A stretch of 64,000 nt of DNA from Niabella pedocola. GTDB taxonomy: Bacteria > Bacteroidota > Bacteroidia > Chitinophagales > Chitinophagaceae. Positions 27,745-35,416 of the stretch are shown in pieces (within the stretch, counting starts at the first letter, position 1; every line of letters begins with the position of its first letter). The position numbers and the translations under genes are program-made. The DNA lies in assembly GCF_021044425.1 (NCBI RefSeq), contig NZ_JAJNEC010000007.1:806001-870000 (forward strand), given 5' to 3'. Below the pieces are notes generated by a model, which saw nothing but the letters and a program-made list of their open reading frames with translations, searched no databases and was not told the DNA's origin.

Positions 27745-27876
27745 GAAAAATATGTATTAAAAAATGCAATGCCAATAATTTACTCTTCATTATTTGGGTA
27801 TACGCTGTTTTAATTAATGATACTGACGCCTCGGAAAGAGACAAATGCTTCCGCACCAAATTTTATTCCATTAGTA

Positions 27877-28117
27877 TAGCTCTATGGATTTATTTGCCAA
27901 TAAGATCAGTGATAAGGTCTATCCATTTGATTCAAAGGCTATAGGCAGCCCAAATGTATAGAAAACACACTCCATCTGGTCCTTTATTGTACCCTATACA
28001 ACATTTTTATTTACCGCTTTTATAAAGCTAACTCCTTAACTGTAGAAGTTAAGACTTGATCTGACAAGCTGGCCGTTTCCAACAACATATTTCCATTGTT
28101 CATCATTATTTAATTTC
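27877..28117. repeat. Long direct repeat, copy A (copy B at 34663-34892)
   Basis: About 240 bases, both copies in the same orientation and roughly 85-90 percent alike by eye. They share TATACAACATTTTTATTTAC, CTGACAAGCTGGCCGTT and GTTCATCATTATT. Copy B fuses directly to a piece of the gene at 28145 through a shared ATTTC, so about 135 bases were lost there. Confidence 0.8.
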
Positions 28118-28158
28118 AAAGAATAGGAGCACAATGATGTTACTTCAGATTTCTTCAT
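27877..28158 (-). pseudogene. Decayed immunity-like gene, copy A
   Basis: A minus-strand ATG at 28158, inside the end of the preceding gene, opens a short frame (MKKSEVTSLCSYSLKLNNDE, then a Q-W-K-Y stretch) that stops at 28036. Further coding-like sequence continues in other frames (CIGYNKGPDGVCF, then FESNG and an in-frame stop, then TLSLILLANKSIEL). Together this looks like one roughly 120-residue protein broken by frameshifts and a nonsense codon. The block 27877-28117 is repeated at 34663-34892. No known family assigned. Confidence 0.6.
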
Positions 28159-28621
28159 CTAAGAAGCACTCCATATCCGCCCTAAATTGTTCCTTATCGA
28201 AATCATCAACTTTCTTTGGTAAAGCATCTAAATACAATAAAGATTTTAGGATTTCTGAAGCCAAAATTCGCTTGCTATCTCCAGTCACCGAACTTATAAA
28301 TTTGCTATATAATTCGCCTTCAATTTTTATGCTGTAGTTAAAATATTTATTTATTTCATATTTTTCCCCTGTAAGTTTATTTGTCAATAATTTATGCTCT
28401 ATATACTTAGGTTTAAAATCTGTATATAAATGTTCGTATCCTTTCGGCATATTTATAACATAAAGAATAATCTCATATTCAAGAATACTATTTCCGTAAT
28501 CTTGTTTTTCTAAACTGGCATTTATATTATCCCATAACTCGCTGACCATCTTTTCTGTATGCTTACGAGCAGTGTAGGAAATAGAAATATCAAAAAGTCT
28601 TAAACTAATATTAAACATCAT
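28145..28621 (-). CDS. Putative immunity protein, unknown family
   Basis: A 158-residue soluble protein starting at the tandem ATGATG at 28621; the longer open frame would need a TTG. It has an acidic C-terminus (RADMECFLDEEI). No family is recognised with confidence. A fragment of a paralogue (KIEGELYGRFISSVAEGSKR, 34893-34967) remains in the other repeat block, so the gene was once present twice. Position among immunity-like genes with no catalytic motif suggests immunity function; inference from context only. Confidence 0.55.
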   Translation of the reverse strand: MMFNISLRLFDISISYTARKHTEKMVSELWDNINASLEKQDYGNSILEYEIILYVINMPKGYEHLYTDFKPKYIEHKLLTNKLTGEKYEINKYFNYSIKIEGELYSKFISSVTGDSKRILASEILKSLLYLDALPKKVDDFDKEQFRADMECFLDEEI

Positions 28622-28854
28622 ATTCTCTGAAAATTTTATTGGCGGGTGAGAGATGTCCTTTTTGTATAAAATAGCTATCGATCGCAACCTTTTGTGCGAT
28701 TAGTCGCATCAATAGCGTCCGCAGCCCGGTAAAAAGCATTATTGCCTCAAAGGGCGCAAAAGGCTCCAGCAACATAACTGCAAGCCTATTAAAACGCCAC
28801 ATACTCAACCTGATAATTCGGCCAGCAAAGAACGCGAAGACTGGTATTAAATTT

Positions 28855-29277
28855 TTACTTTTCTGATAGTCGTTCAATAAGCATCTCAATATTACGCCTC
28901 CATACAGGATACGCGCCTTCATTTTCAGCCCAAAGCTCATTTAATTCTGAATCATTGGCAAGCACTTTTTTTAATGCCTTTATAACAGTGGTGCGCAGTT
29001 CAGAAAAGTCGATATCCGGATGACGATCAGGAAACGTATCAATATCAATAGATCCAGGATGTTCCGGCGCCGAATATTGAGTCCCGTTCCGCTGCCGGTC
29101 AATATAAGCCCCTATTACAATAACAGCAGCTCCCTGATCAGCATCTAAAAAATCCATGTCCATTGTCTCCGCTAGTGTCTCTTCAAACAGCTCTTTCGGA
29201 TCATCAGCCTCCTCTATATCACCCATAAAGTCAAGTGCCGTATCATTTTCAAAATATCCGGTTCCCCATGTTCCCAT
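28855..29277 (-). CDS. DUF4259 domain protein
   Basis: A 140-residue acidic protein starting with MGTWGTGYFENDTALDFMGD, the hallmark G-x-W-G-x-G-x-FENDxAxD N-terminus of DUF4259. The family is often found beside polymorphic toxin and SMI1-type genes and is thought to include immunity-like proteins, but its activity is not known. Encoded alone between an Imm26-like gene (62 bases upstream) and the unknown gene at 28145. Confidence 0.85.
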   Translation of the reverse strand: MGTWGTGYFENDTALDFMGDIEEADDPKELFEETLAETMDMDFLDADQGAAVIVIGAYIDRQRNGTQYSAPEHPGSIDIDTFPDRHPDIDFSELRTTVIKALKKVLANDSELNELWAENEGAYPVWRRNIEMLIERLSEK

Positions 29278-29338
29278 AAATTACTTATTTTTTTATTTAA
29301 TAACTCTTACCAAATAGCTCAGATTTATTTTACAGTGC

Positions 29339-29944
29339 TCATTTCTTTGCTCTTCCTCTGTATTGTTGAGGAATTATATTATAAGGAGGAATTGTAAATG
29401 ACCGGCTATACTCTACCGCACTGAAAAAATCTAGTTCGGGCATTAAAGTTTTTATATCTCTGCCTTCCAATTTTAAAAACTCCATCGTCATTCTGAACGA
29501 AACAGTTTCAATATTCAAGACTCTGCTGCTTTCTAAATGACTTATTTTATGAAATTCAGAAAAATGCATTTTCGTTGGGTCTCCCAAGTCCTCATAGTAG
29601 GCCCACCGTTCCGGAGGGTCAATTATAGGCGGCCACCCGGTTTTCACATGTGGCAGGAATTTTTCATCTTCGGCAACGGGCTCGTTCCCAATATTCCTCC
29701 AACCAATCTTATAGATTCCATTTGACCCTGAGATGCCGATAGGAGCAATCAAAAGATCTCTTTTTATATCGCCTATTGAATCAATTGGAATCAAAGATTT
29801 AAACAAAAAAATCCTCAACACAGGCGGCATATCATTAGTTTCCCAGACTACTCTTGGATCTAAATACTTTGCATATCCATATCCTAAGTCCAGTAACAAT
29901 GGTATTTCTACTACATCTCCACTTTTTGGCCGTTTCATATACAT
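29339..29944 (-). CDS. Imm26-like immunity protein
   Basis: A 201-residue protein. The N-terminus KRPKSGDVVEIPLLLDLGYG followed by YAKYLD fits the Imm26 pattern (K-x-GD-x-x-x-IPL...GYG), a predicted immunity family of polymorphic toxin systems. The rest is beta-rich with a Trp/Pro patch (KTGWPPIIDPPERWAYYEDL). Start could be ATG 29944 or 29938. No toxin fragment is visible directly upstream; the 300 bases before it are gene-free. Assignment from the N-terminal motif; moderate certainty. Confidence 0.6.
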   Translation of the reverse strand: MYMKRPKSGDVVEIPLLLDLGYGYAKYLDPRVVWETNDMPPVLRIFLFKSLIPIDSIGDIKRDLLIAPIGISGSNGIYKIGWRNIGNEPVAEDEKFLPHVKTGWPPIIDPPERWAYYEDLGDPTKMHFSEFHKISHLESSRVLNIETVSFRMTMEFLKLEGRDIKTLMPELDFFSAVEYSRSFTIPPYNIIPQQYRGRAKK

Positions 29945-30247
29945 GTAAAATTAAGGAGTAAAAAGATAACTAAATTAATCCAACTACCATACAGCAGCAT
30001 CCTCCTTGCAAAATTGGTCATAATGCAACTGTTGCCTAAATCTAAAGCCGGACACATTTCTTATCTATTTTGAAAAACACCTCTAAACAGGAGATGGCAA
30101 ACACGCTCTCCCAAAAGATAACCACGGCAGCTTGCTAGGCAATTTCAACTATCTCTACAATTCACCTTCATAATTTACACGCCAACAATCGCGCTCCTGT
30201 CTGGACAGAAGTACTATTAAATTATCCGAGAAGTAGACAGCGCCGTA
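29945..30247. other. Gene-free stretch between Imm26-like and pentapeptide genes
   Basis: No gene or strong hairpin seen. Short coding-like runs without start codons occur on both strands but match nothing I recognise. It may be the wreck of a lost toxin cassette, as in neighbouring gaps. Confidence 0.3.
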
Positions 30248-30754
30248 TTACAATCCCTCCGCTAGCTTAACCTCTTTTTTTTTAATTATTGCGCCGTACT
30301 CTTCCGCTTTAAAATAATTCGGCCAAATTGTATTGTCATCAAAAACTGCGTTCTCAAAAATAGCCCGTTCAACTCCAATACAATTTAGATTTGCTCCTTG
30401 AAGGTTTGCATTCTTAAAATTTGCGTCGCCAATATCTGCCCCCTCAAAAGTTGCATTCTGAAGATTTGCATTTTCAAACCGTGTAGAATAAGCTATACAT
30501 TTTTTCAAATTTGCATTCGACAAATCAGTCTCCCTCAAGTCTGCAACAATTAGGTTCGCAGCGCATAGATTGCAATCTTTCATCTTCGCTCTAAATAGGA
30601 AAGCGCTCCTTAGATTGGCATTTTCAAAGCTAGAGTTTGAAAGATCAATACCCTCGAGTTGTGCACGATGCAGATTTAAATTATCAAGTGATATCCCCGT
30701 TAAACTATCATAAGGTACTTCAATGATGCGATCGTCATGACAAAAAATTTCCAT
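30248..30754 (-). CDS. Pentapeptide-repeat protein, probable immunity protein
   Basis: A 168-residue protein with about 20 tandem A(D/N)LXX repeats from residue 24 to 135 (for example LDNLNLHRAQLEGIDLS and NANLQGANLNCIGVERA), predicted to fold as a right-handed quadrilateral beta-helix. Such proteins can mimic DNA or shield targets such as gyrase; some act as immunity proteins. Its ATG (30754) lies 20 bases inside the end of the ParB-like toxin fragment gene (30735-30995), a toxin-immunity style overlap. Specific target unknown. Confidence 0.85.
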   Translation of the reverse strand: MEIFCHDDRIIEVPYDSLTGISLDNLNLHRAQLEGIDLSNSSFENANLRSAFLFRAKMKDCNLCAANLIVADLRETDLSNANLKKCIAYSTRFENANLQNATFEGADIGDANFKNANLQGANLNCIGVERAIFENAVFDDNTIWPNYFKAEEYGAIIKKKEVKLAEGL

Positions 30755-30995
30755 ATACTCTATTGTTAGTTAATGAATGTTCACCCCAATCTATCATACT
30801 TACTTTTGTTTTCTGGATTGGAACTACTTCTGCTAATTGACTCCGCGATATTATCCCTGGAACTACCGCTGGCTCTACACCAAAAAGGCTGCCTGCAATG
30901 TATCTATGATTCCAGTCTATAATAACTTCATCCGCCACTTTAATTGGAGGCGATACCGAGCCACTTTCCAACATTCTCACATATCTTTCAATCAT
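30735..30995 (-). CDS. ParB/Srx-fold toxin domain fragment without Rhs shell
   Basis: An 86-residue protein resembling the ParB-like fold domain found at Rhs C-termini: ERYVRMLESGSVSPPIKV, then VIIDWNHRYIAGSLFGVEP and a SMIDWGEHS ending. In ParB/sulfiredoxin folds the D-G-x-H-R motif is catalytic; here it reads DWNHR. The frame continues upstream seven codons past the ATG (ISGASLP) to a TGA at 31017-31019, so it is cut from a longer protein. It may be an inactive relic or a small free toxin. The pentapeptide-repeat gene overlaps its end by 20 bases. Role inferred. Confidence 0.6.
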   Translation of the reverse strand: MIERYVRMLESGSVSPPIKVADEVIIDWNHRYIAGSLFGVEPAVVPGIISRSQLAEVVPIQKTKVSMIDWGEHSLTNNRVYGNFLS

Positions 30996-31074
30996 TGGCA
31001 GCGAAGCGCCGGATATTCAATTAACATAGAAATTTCAAAGGGCTTTAGTTAGTGTTGCATCAGCTTGGTGCATT

Positions 31075-31683
31075 TCATAAATTCAAATTAAATCGAATAG
31101 TTTTTATAATCTCCGATATTCTTTTAATTTGTAAGCTATCTAAATTATCTGCATAAAAATTAAATTTCAATCTGCCGCCTTCATCATTTCGAAGGCTATC
31201 AAAATATACGCCGGCCGTTCCGCCCTTACTAACTTCTCTTGGAAGCACAATCTTGGCACGAAATCCAGAAATACTATCAAAAAACACATTTCGTCGCCTA
31301 AACTCGTCAATATCATAATTGGCCTTATTTGTATATATGACTAAAGATGTATCTAGAATATCTTTATCGATGTTTAATTTTAATGTATCAATATTGTAGG
31401 GATAGTATATCACTTTAGGATCTTTCTCAGCAAGATTATCAACATCCCCATATCCAAAATTAAAAAAGATCGTGTCCTTCCAATTTGTCAGAAGTATTTT
31501 GCCCTTAAATCCTAATGTATCTTCAAAAATATGCGCAGCCCCAATATCACCAGCCTCAAAGGAAAATAGCTGCAATCTTACTGTCTCGGCATTATTGTGA
31601 GGCCCTTTACCGTTGCAATACCCAAAGAGCATGACCAAAAAGAACATATACTTATAGCCCTGCTTTCCTTTTCCTTTGCTCAT
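31075..31683 (-). CDS. Putative lipoprotein, possible periplasmic immunity protein
   Basis: About 202 residues from the ATG at 31683: short basic start, hydrophobic segment YMFFLVMLFGYC ending in Cys as an atypical lipobox, then a beta-rich exported domain with no recognised family. The open frame reaches back to 31845, but those 54 codons are a frameshifted Rhs-core remnant and not part of this gene. An ATG at 31647 is an alternative start. An exported protein directly after a broken Rhs core could be the immunity partner of a lost periplasm-acting toxin. Confidence 0.55.
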   Translation of the reverse strand: MSKGKGKQGYKYMFFLVMLFGYCNGKGPHNNAETVRLQLFSFEAGDIGAAHIFEDTLGFKGKILLTNWKDTIFFNFGYGDVDNLAEKDPKVIYYPYNIDTLKLNIDKDILDTSLVIYTNKANYDIDEFRRRNVFFDSISGFRAKIVLPREVSKGGTAGVYFDSLRNDEGGRLKFNFYADNLDSLQIKRISEIIKTIRFNLNL

Positions 31684-31751
31684 TATACTGTGTTGAATAA
31701 TTGTCAAGATAATCTTTGTATTCTTTTTCACATTTTTATTCCCGATTTGAT

Positions 31752-31845
31752 ACCTGCCATCGGATCCACGACCTGCCACTTCCCGATCACCGTATTCATA
31801 AAATCGAGCTCCATGATCACACTGATTCGGCTCGTCCCGCGTCAT
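31752..31845 (-). pseudogene. Frameshifted Rhs-core remnant
   Basis: In one minus-strand frame the sequence reads CDHGARFYE; one base out of phase it continues VIGKWQVVDPMAG. Joined, they give the Rhs core hallmark (YDHGARFYD...IGKWQVVDPMA), the same element as YDYGARYYDAQIGRWHVMDP in the intact Rhs protein. Nothing of the repeats or the toxin is left around it. It is clear evidence that a second Rhs gene once stood here. Confidence 0.85.
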
Positions 31846-31873
31846 TCCATCGTAAAGCTATCAGGATAAAAGA

Positions 31874-32338
31874 TCATTCCGCTTTCAAAACAGGAAGCGA
31901 ATGAAAACAATGTTCTTTAAACTTTTGATCAACTGGTTCAGCTATAGACCCATTTGCATATATATAAACAGTAAAGTCGAATGAAAGAAGGCAATACATA
32001 TCCCATTCTGTAAGAAAAAAAAGCTTTCGTTCATCCAACAATATATGCTTGGATATCTCGCGGAAAAAAAAATTAAAATTTATTCTTCGACGACATCGCT
32101 CTGTATCTATGTCAATATAATCCAATGCTGAAATAGTACCTAAATCCGCAAACAAGTTTAAATAGTGATCCTCTATTTGTTTAATTCCTTTATAGTCTTC
32201 AAGAGAATTAACACCAAAAGATGACATGAGCTCTTTAGCGCACTCTTCTTCTGAAAGCCATTTATCGAAAATGGAATATACCAAATCCGGTGCAAGATCT
32301 CCGCTAAAAATCTCCTCAACTTTATTTTCTTTTACCAT
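31874..32338 (-). CDS. Putative immunity protein, unknown family
   Basis: A 154-residue acidic soluble protein without recognised domain. It has a helical N-terminal half (EEIFSGDLAPDLVYSIFDKW) and a beta-rich end (LLSFDFTVYIYANGSIAEPV). Its ATG follows by one base the stop of a short toxin-tail fragment (32340-32429), exactly as the Imm11-like gene follows the intact Rhs gene, which is the main reason to call it an immunity gene. Confidence 0.55.
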   Translation of the reverse strand: MVKENKVEEIFSGDLAPDLVYSIFDKWLSEEECAKELMSSFGVNSLEDYKGIKQIEDHYLNLFADLGTISALDYIDIDTERCRRRINFNFFFREISKHILLDERKLFFLTEWDMYCLLSFDFTVYIYANGSIAEPVDQKFKEHCFHSLPVLKAE

Positions 32339-32339
32339 C

Positions 32340-32429
32340 TTAACGATTTTTCTTCTTTTGTAATTGTTCCGATTCTTGTTCCAGCCTTTCTTTAAGTTTC
32401 AGCCACTCCCACCGTGTCCCCCAGCTCTG
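32340..32429 (-). pseudogene. Tail fragment of a lost toxin gene
   Basis: Twenty-nine codons and a TAA: QSWGTRWEWLKLKERLEQES, then a Glu/Gln/Lys-rich end. This charged helical ending is typical of polymorphic-toxin C-termini. An in-frame TAG at 32430-32432 precedes it and no longer toxin body is present. The stop lies one base from the ATG of the putative immunity gene downstream. Confidence 0.55.
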
Positions 32430-32685
32430 CTATTGCCACCCTATACCGCCCCTATCGTTATGAATCCCCTTGTGTTAGTTAAATGATCCTTCAAGAAAAA
32501 CATACAGTTGCATATGCCGCGCTGTTTACGGCAAGGCCAGCCGAATATGTGAAGGATCTATATCGGTGCGACACTTAGTTAACCTGCAGCTAAATTTTGA
32601 ATACCAAAACAAATTCCAGCGTTTAATGTTCCATATTAAGCCTCCAAGTTGCTGTAGGTTTCTGATATACTATAACAAATATCCT
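32430..32685. other. Eroded stretch with no intact gene
   Basis: No gene seen in about 250 bases. The sequence lies between two immunity-like genes and just upstream of a toxin tail, so it is probably the remains of that toxin, but I could not follow any frame through it. Confidence 0.3.
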
Positions 32686-32988
32686 TTAACGGCTTTGCAC
32701 TTTAATAACCCTTCCCAGTGCAATTTCTCTGGGGAACACGCCCATTCTAAATTCAGTACCGCTTTTGATTCTGTTCATTAAAAAATCTCTTTCTATTAAT
32801 GTCATCTCAACTACCTCCGTCCTCCCTAAAACAATATTGTTATCCGGGATTTTAATTTGGGAAAATGTAGACACTTTATCATCAGCGATCCAAAAAGACG
32901 ATCTTATAGAATTAGTTATTGGGAAATTAAAGTATTTTTCCGCTATTTCTAAAAACACGATTTCGCAAGTTAAAGTAATCTCTTTCAT
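32686..32988 (-). CDS. Small EF-Tu domain-3-like beta-barrel protein
   Basis: A 100-residue protein. The second half (VVEMTLIERDFLMNRIKSG, TEFRMGVFPREIALGRVIKV) resembles the C-terminal beta-barrel domain of EF-Tu, where the V-x-M-x-L, G-x-x-F-x-[ML]-x-E-G and I-x-x-G-x-V elements recur. There is no GTPase domain. It could be a stand-alone barrel protein or an immunity protein that imitates EF-Tu, which some toxins need for activity or entry. Both are inference; the gene itself looks sound. Confidence 0.5.
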   Translation of the reverse strand: MKEITLTCEIVFLEIAEKYFNFPITNSIRSSFWIADDKVSTFSQIKIPDNNIVLGRTEVVEMTLIERDFLMNRIKSGTEFRMGVFPREIALGRVIKVQSR

Positions 32989-33382
32989 TTTTTACATTAA
33001 ATAGCTGTTTGAAACAAAATCTTCGGCGATACTACAACACCAGCGCTGCACATCTTATACAATCTGTGGCCAAATAGCCGACTTTGACTGTCTATGAAGT
33101 GGCAGGATCAATATCTTCCACTCAGCTTTCATTCATATATTGAAACACCTCATTGTATTCACTTGAATTACATGTAACTATTTCAAACTCAACTATAACC
33201 ACCTCTAAACCTGTCATCCTTATATGTAAACGTACCATTGTCAAATAATAATTTACGGCTTAACAAATTGAAAAGCATTTTTAAATCATAATCATCAGGT
33301 CCGTAATAATAATAAATACTTTGTATATATTCTACCATAATTTATATTCTAGTTACAACCTGTAGGAAATCTGCTTTAACAA
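32989..33382. other. Intergenic stretch with a very small possible gene
   Basis: Only a 49-codon minus-strand frame (33189-33338) looks partly coding. The part nearer the EF-Tu-like gene holds disconnected coding-like bits (VEDIDPATS, then a stop) and no strong hairpin. Confidence 0.35.
33189..33338 (-). CDS. Very small open frame, possible broken gene
   Basis: Forty-nine codons from an ATG at 33338: MVEYIQSIYYYYGPDDYDLK, ending RFRGGYS. A second frame overlapping its end (M-T-G-L-E-V-V-I-V-E-F-E, stopping after YMNES) continues with a plausible beta strand. The two may be halves of one frameshifted small gene. No family recognised. Confidence 0.3.
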   Translation of the reverse strand: MVEYIQSIYYYYGPDDYDLKMLFNLLSRKLLFDNGTFTYKDDRFRGGYS

Positions 33383-34345
33383 TCAAATCAAGTGGTCGTT
33401 AATACCATAATGCAGGTAAACGTCTATTGCCGGCTCTCCATTATAAATCCACGGAGGCATCAGGCTTAAAGCCTCCTTTATTTTGTATTCTAAAAGCTCA
33501 TGCTGCAAAGCCGAATGCTCAACTCGCTTAAGCCTGGGCGCCGGGTTTGTAAGCATCAGCAATGTAAAATCCAAACTCTTTGGCGGTAACGGCGTTTTGT
33601 ATGGCTGGCTCTCAAAAGTCACGCTATTGCCCGGAGATATTTTATAAGTAATCTTGTAAACCTGGTACAAATAAGTATCCCATATATTTAAGGGAACTTC
33701 CATCAGCGCTGCAAACATATAATTTGCAAACCCATACCCGCCTAAAGGACCTGTCGCCGCCGGGTATTTTAAGTTTGGCAGCCTGAGAATATACCATTCT
33801 TCGGTGTTCTCATTCTGTATAATAGCCCCATCCTTTAATAAGGGGGCCGATGTATTCACTATATATTTCTTTTGATCGTAATCATATTGCGTAACCGCCT
33901 TTTTTCCTTTCTTATCATTTATCACCCAAATTCCAACCGGCTCGTTTATGGTATAATTACCCTCCATCAACACCAGCCCTTTATCCGTATAGTAGGTCCA
34001 TTTTCCGGTTTTCTGACCTTCTTCAAAATTACCGGCAACTTTGGGTTTACCATTTACATAAAACAATTCCACCTTTCCGTGAAGCCGACCGTCCTTATAA
34101 CCCACCTTCCGTATCAGTTTTCCCTTTTTGCTATAGGTGATCCAATCTCCGTTCTTTTGCCCGTTTATAAATTGCCCTTGCTCAATCAATACATTATTGC
34201 ACCGGCGCTCAAACTTGCCATTTAGAACAGGAGCCGCCTGATCTATTTTATCTTTACAATTACAATAATCAAGCGATTCGATTTCCTGGGAAAAGGAAAA
34301 GTTAACCAGCAGTGCCATTAAAAGTCCCAAAAGGAGTTTTCTCAT
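33383..34345 (-). CDS. Exported MORN-repeat (YwqK-like) protein
   Basis: A 320-residue exported protein with a clean signal peptide (LLLGLLMALLVNFSFSQ). At about 50-150 it has four to five MORN-type repeats (GQFINGQKNGDWITYSKKGK, YKDGRLHGKVELFY, NFEEGQKTGKWTYYTDKG). A C-terminal region of unknown fold follows (about 180-320). The repeat part matches proteins labelled YwqK-family antitoxin, a name taken from a Bacillus toxin-locus gene. Export makes a classical antitoxin role doubtful; a periplasmic immunity role or surface binding is possible. Confidence 0.75.
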   Translation of the reverse strand: MRKLLLGLLMALLVNFSFSQEIESLDYCNCKDKIDQAAPVLNGKFERRCNNVLIEQGQFINGQKNGDWITYSKKGKLIRKVGYKDGRLHGKVELFYVNGKPKVAGNFEEGQKTGKWTYYTDKGLVLMEGNYTINEPVGIWVINDKKGKKAVTQYDYDQKKYIVNTSAPLLKDGAIIQNENTEEWYILRLPNLKYPAATGPLGGYGFANYMFAALMEVPLNIWDTYLYQVYKITYKISPGNSVTFESQPYKTPLPPKSLDFTLLMLTNPAPRLKRVEHSALQHELLEYKIKEALSLMPPWIYNGEPAIDVYLHYGINDHLI

Positions 34346-34539
34346 TATAACAGTTTTTTTAAAAATGCGGCCAATAGCACCATTTAATTTACCAGCCTTT
34401 TAGTTTTTCTTTTTATAGAACTTATCACTGGCGTAATATTTAGCCTGGGTAAATATACCAAAGATTTGAAACTTCAAATACAAGAACGGTATTCTATACA
34501 CCACCTCCCGCTAACTGGTAAAGTGAACTTATGGGTAGC

Positions 34540-34892
34540 TCAGGCATTATGCAGCTCGTTTATTCCTTCCCCAATCGCCGCTCCCATCCTGTAAATTTCG
34601 CTCACCGGCATATCAGGTATGTAATCGAGAAAGAGAATATGTAAGAAGTTTCCTGTACAATCTAGCTCTATGGATTTATTTGCCCATAAGATCAGTGATA
34701 AGGTATACCCATTTGATTCAAGGGCTATATACAGTCCAAATGTATAGAAACACACCCCATCCGCTCCTTTGTTGTAACCTATACAACATTTTTATTTACC
34801 GCTTTTATAAAGCTAACTCCTTAAGCCACCTAGATCTGACAAGCTGGCCGTTCCCATCAACATAGCTCAATTGTTCATCATTATTGAATTTC
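34540..34892 (-). pseudogene. Decayed immunity-like gene, copy B
   Basis: Second copy of the gene broken at 27877-28158. The 3' part is open (CIGYNKGADGVCFYTFGLYI, ALESNGYTLSLILWANKSIE, ending EGINELHNA at 34540) and the 5' part reads LKFNNDEQLSYVDGNGQLVR, then SRWLKELAL and stop at 34805. They are in different frames. Both copies share the same break around GTTGTATAGG, which suggests it existed before the duplication. Confidence 0.6.
34663..34892. repeat. Long direct repeat, copy B (copy A at 27877-28117)
   Basis: See copy A for the shared sequence. Copy B keeps an open 3' reading frame where copy A has a frameshift and a stop. Its junction with a fragment of the 28145-type gene lies at the ATTTC near 34888. 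Confidence 0.8.
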
Positions 34893-34967
34893 AGAAGCTA
34901 AAATGCGCTTACTACCTTCAGCCACTGAACTTATGAACCTGCCATACAATTCGCCTTCAATTTTATG
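34893..34967 (-). pseudogene. Fragment of a paralogue of the gene at 28145
   Basis: About 75 bases encode KIEGELYGRFISSVAEGSKR followed by ILASEI, closely matching KIEGELYSKFISSVTGDSKR and ILASEI in the gene at 28145-28621. Similarity stops at 34967. It is fused to repeat copy B. Confidence 0.8.
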
Positions 34968-35065
34968 CCTACTTGCCTTAATCGAATTTCCAGAAGTATA
35001 AGCTATATATTATCATCATCATTTCACAAGTACAGCTATTATCACAAACCTGATTCACTAAAAAA

Positions 35066-35332
35066 TCAGTGTTTAAAAGTCATTAAAAAAAAGACGATAA
35101 TAGCGAAGCATATCATTGAGACCAAAAATAGAATATTACAAATCCGCTTCAATAATTTAAACCTGCCAGAAACAGGTTTCAAATAAAACCAGAATATTTG
35201 AGCAGGCGTGTTGTAAACTGAAAACTTCAGTACATTATTATTTCTGTTTCCAATATATATATGGAGAAAATACTTTGCAACAAAACAAATTGCAAAAGAA
35301 CCCCCTATTATTTTAATACATATTTCGCACAT
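35066..35332 (-). CDS. Small two-helix membrane protein (paralogue of 27496-27744)
   Basis: Eighty-eight residues, with hydrophobic segments near the N-terminus (about 5-20) and at 63-84. Between them is LHIYIGNRNNN...IFWFYLKPV, shared with the protein at 27496-27744. Residues between the motifs differ widely (AIVNAGIASSPQL versus VLKFSVYNTPAQI), so the copies have diverged while the motifs were kept, which points to function. Family unknown. Confidence 0.6.
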   Translation of the reverse strand: MCEICIKIIGGSFAICFVAKYFLHIYIGNRNNNVLKFSVYNTPAQIFWFYLKPVSGRFKLLKRICNILFLVSMICFAIIVFFLMTFKH

Positions 35333-35416
35333 TCTTTATTATTTATTCGGAACAGAGATATCACGCTTATACCCCAAAATAAGATAAGTCAACGCCCAAA
35401 CATTAAATTTCAGCTC

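Noticed and set aside
28611..28940. Minus-strand hydrophobic open frame of 109 codons
   Set aside because: It overlaps both the DUF4259 gene and the 28145 gene in a different frame, and the hydrophobic composition is that of a frame shadow.
31684..31845. Extension of the lipoprotein gene from the ATG at 31845
   Set aside because: These codons are an out-of-frame Rhs-core remnant; the real gene starts with its signal segment at 31683 (or 31647).
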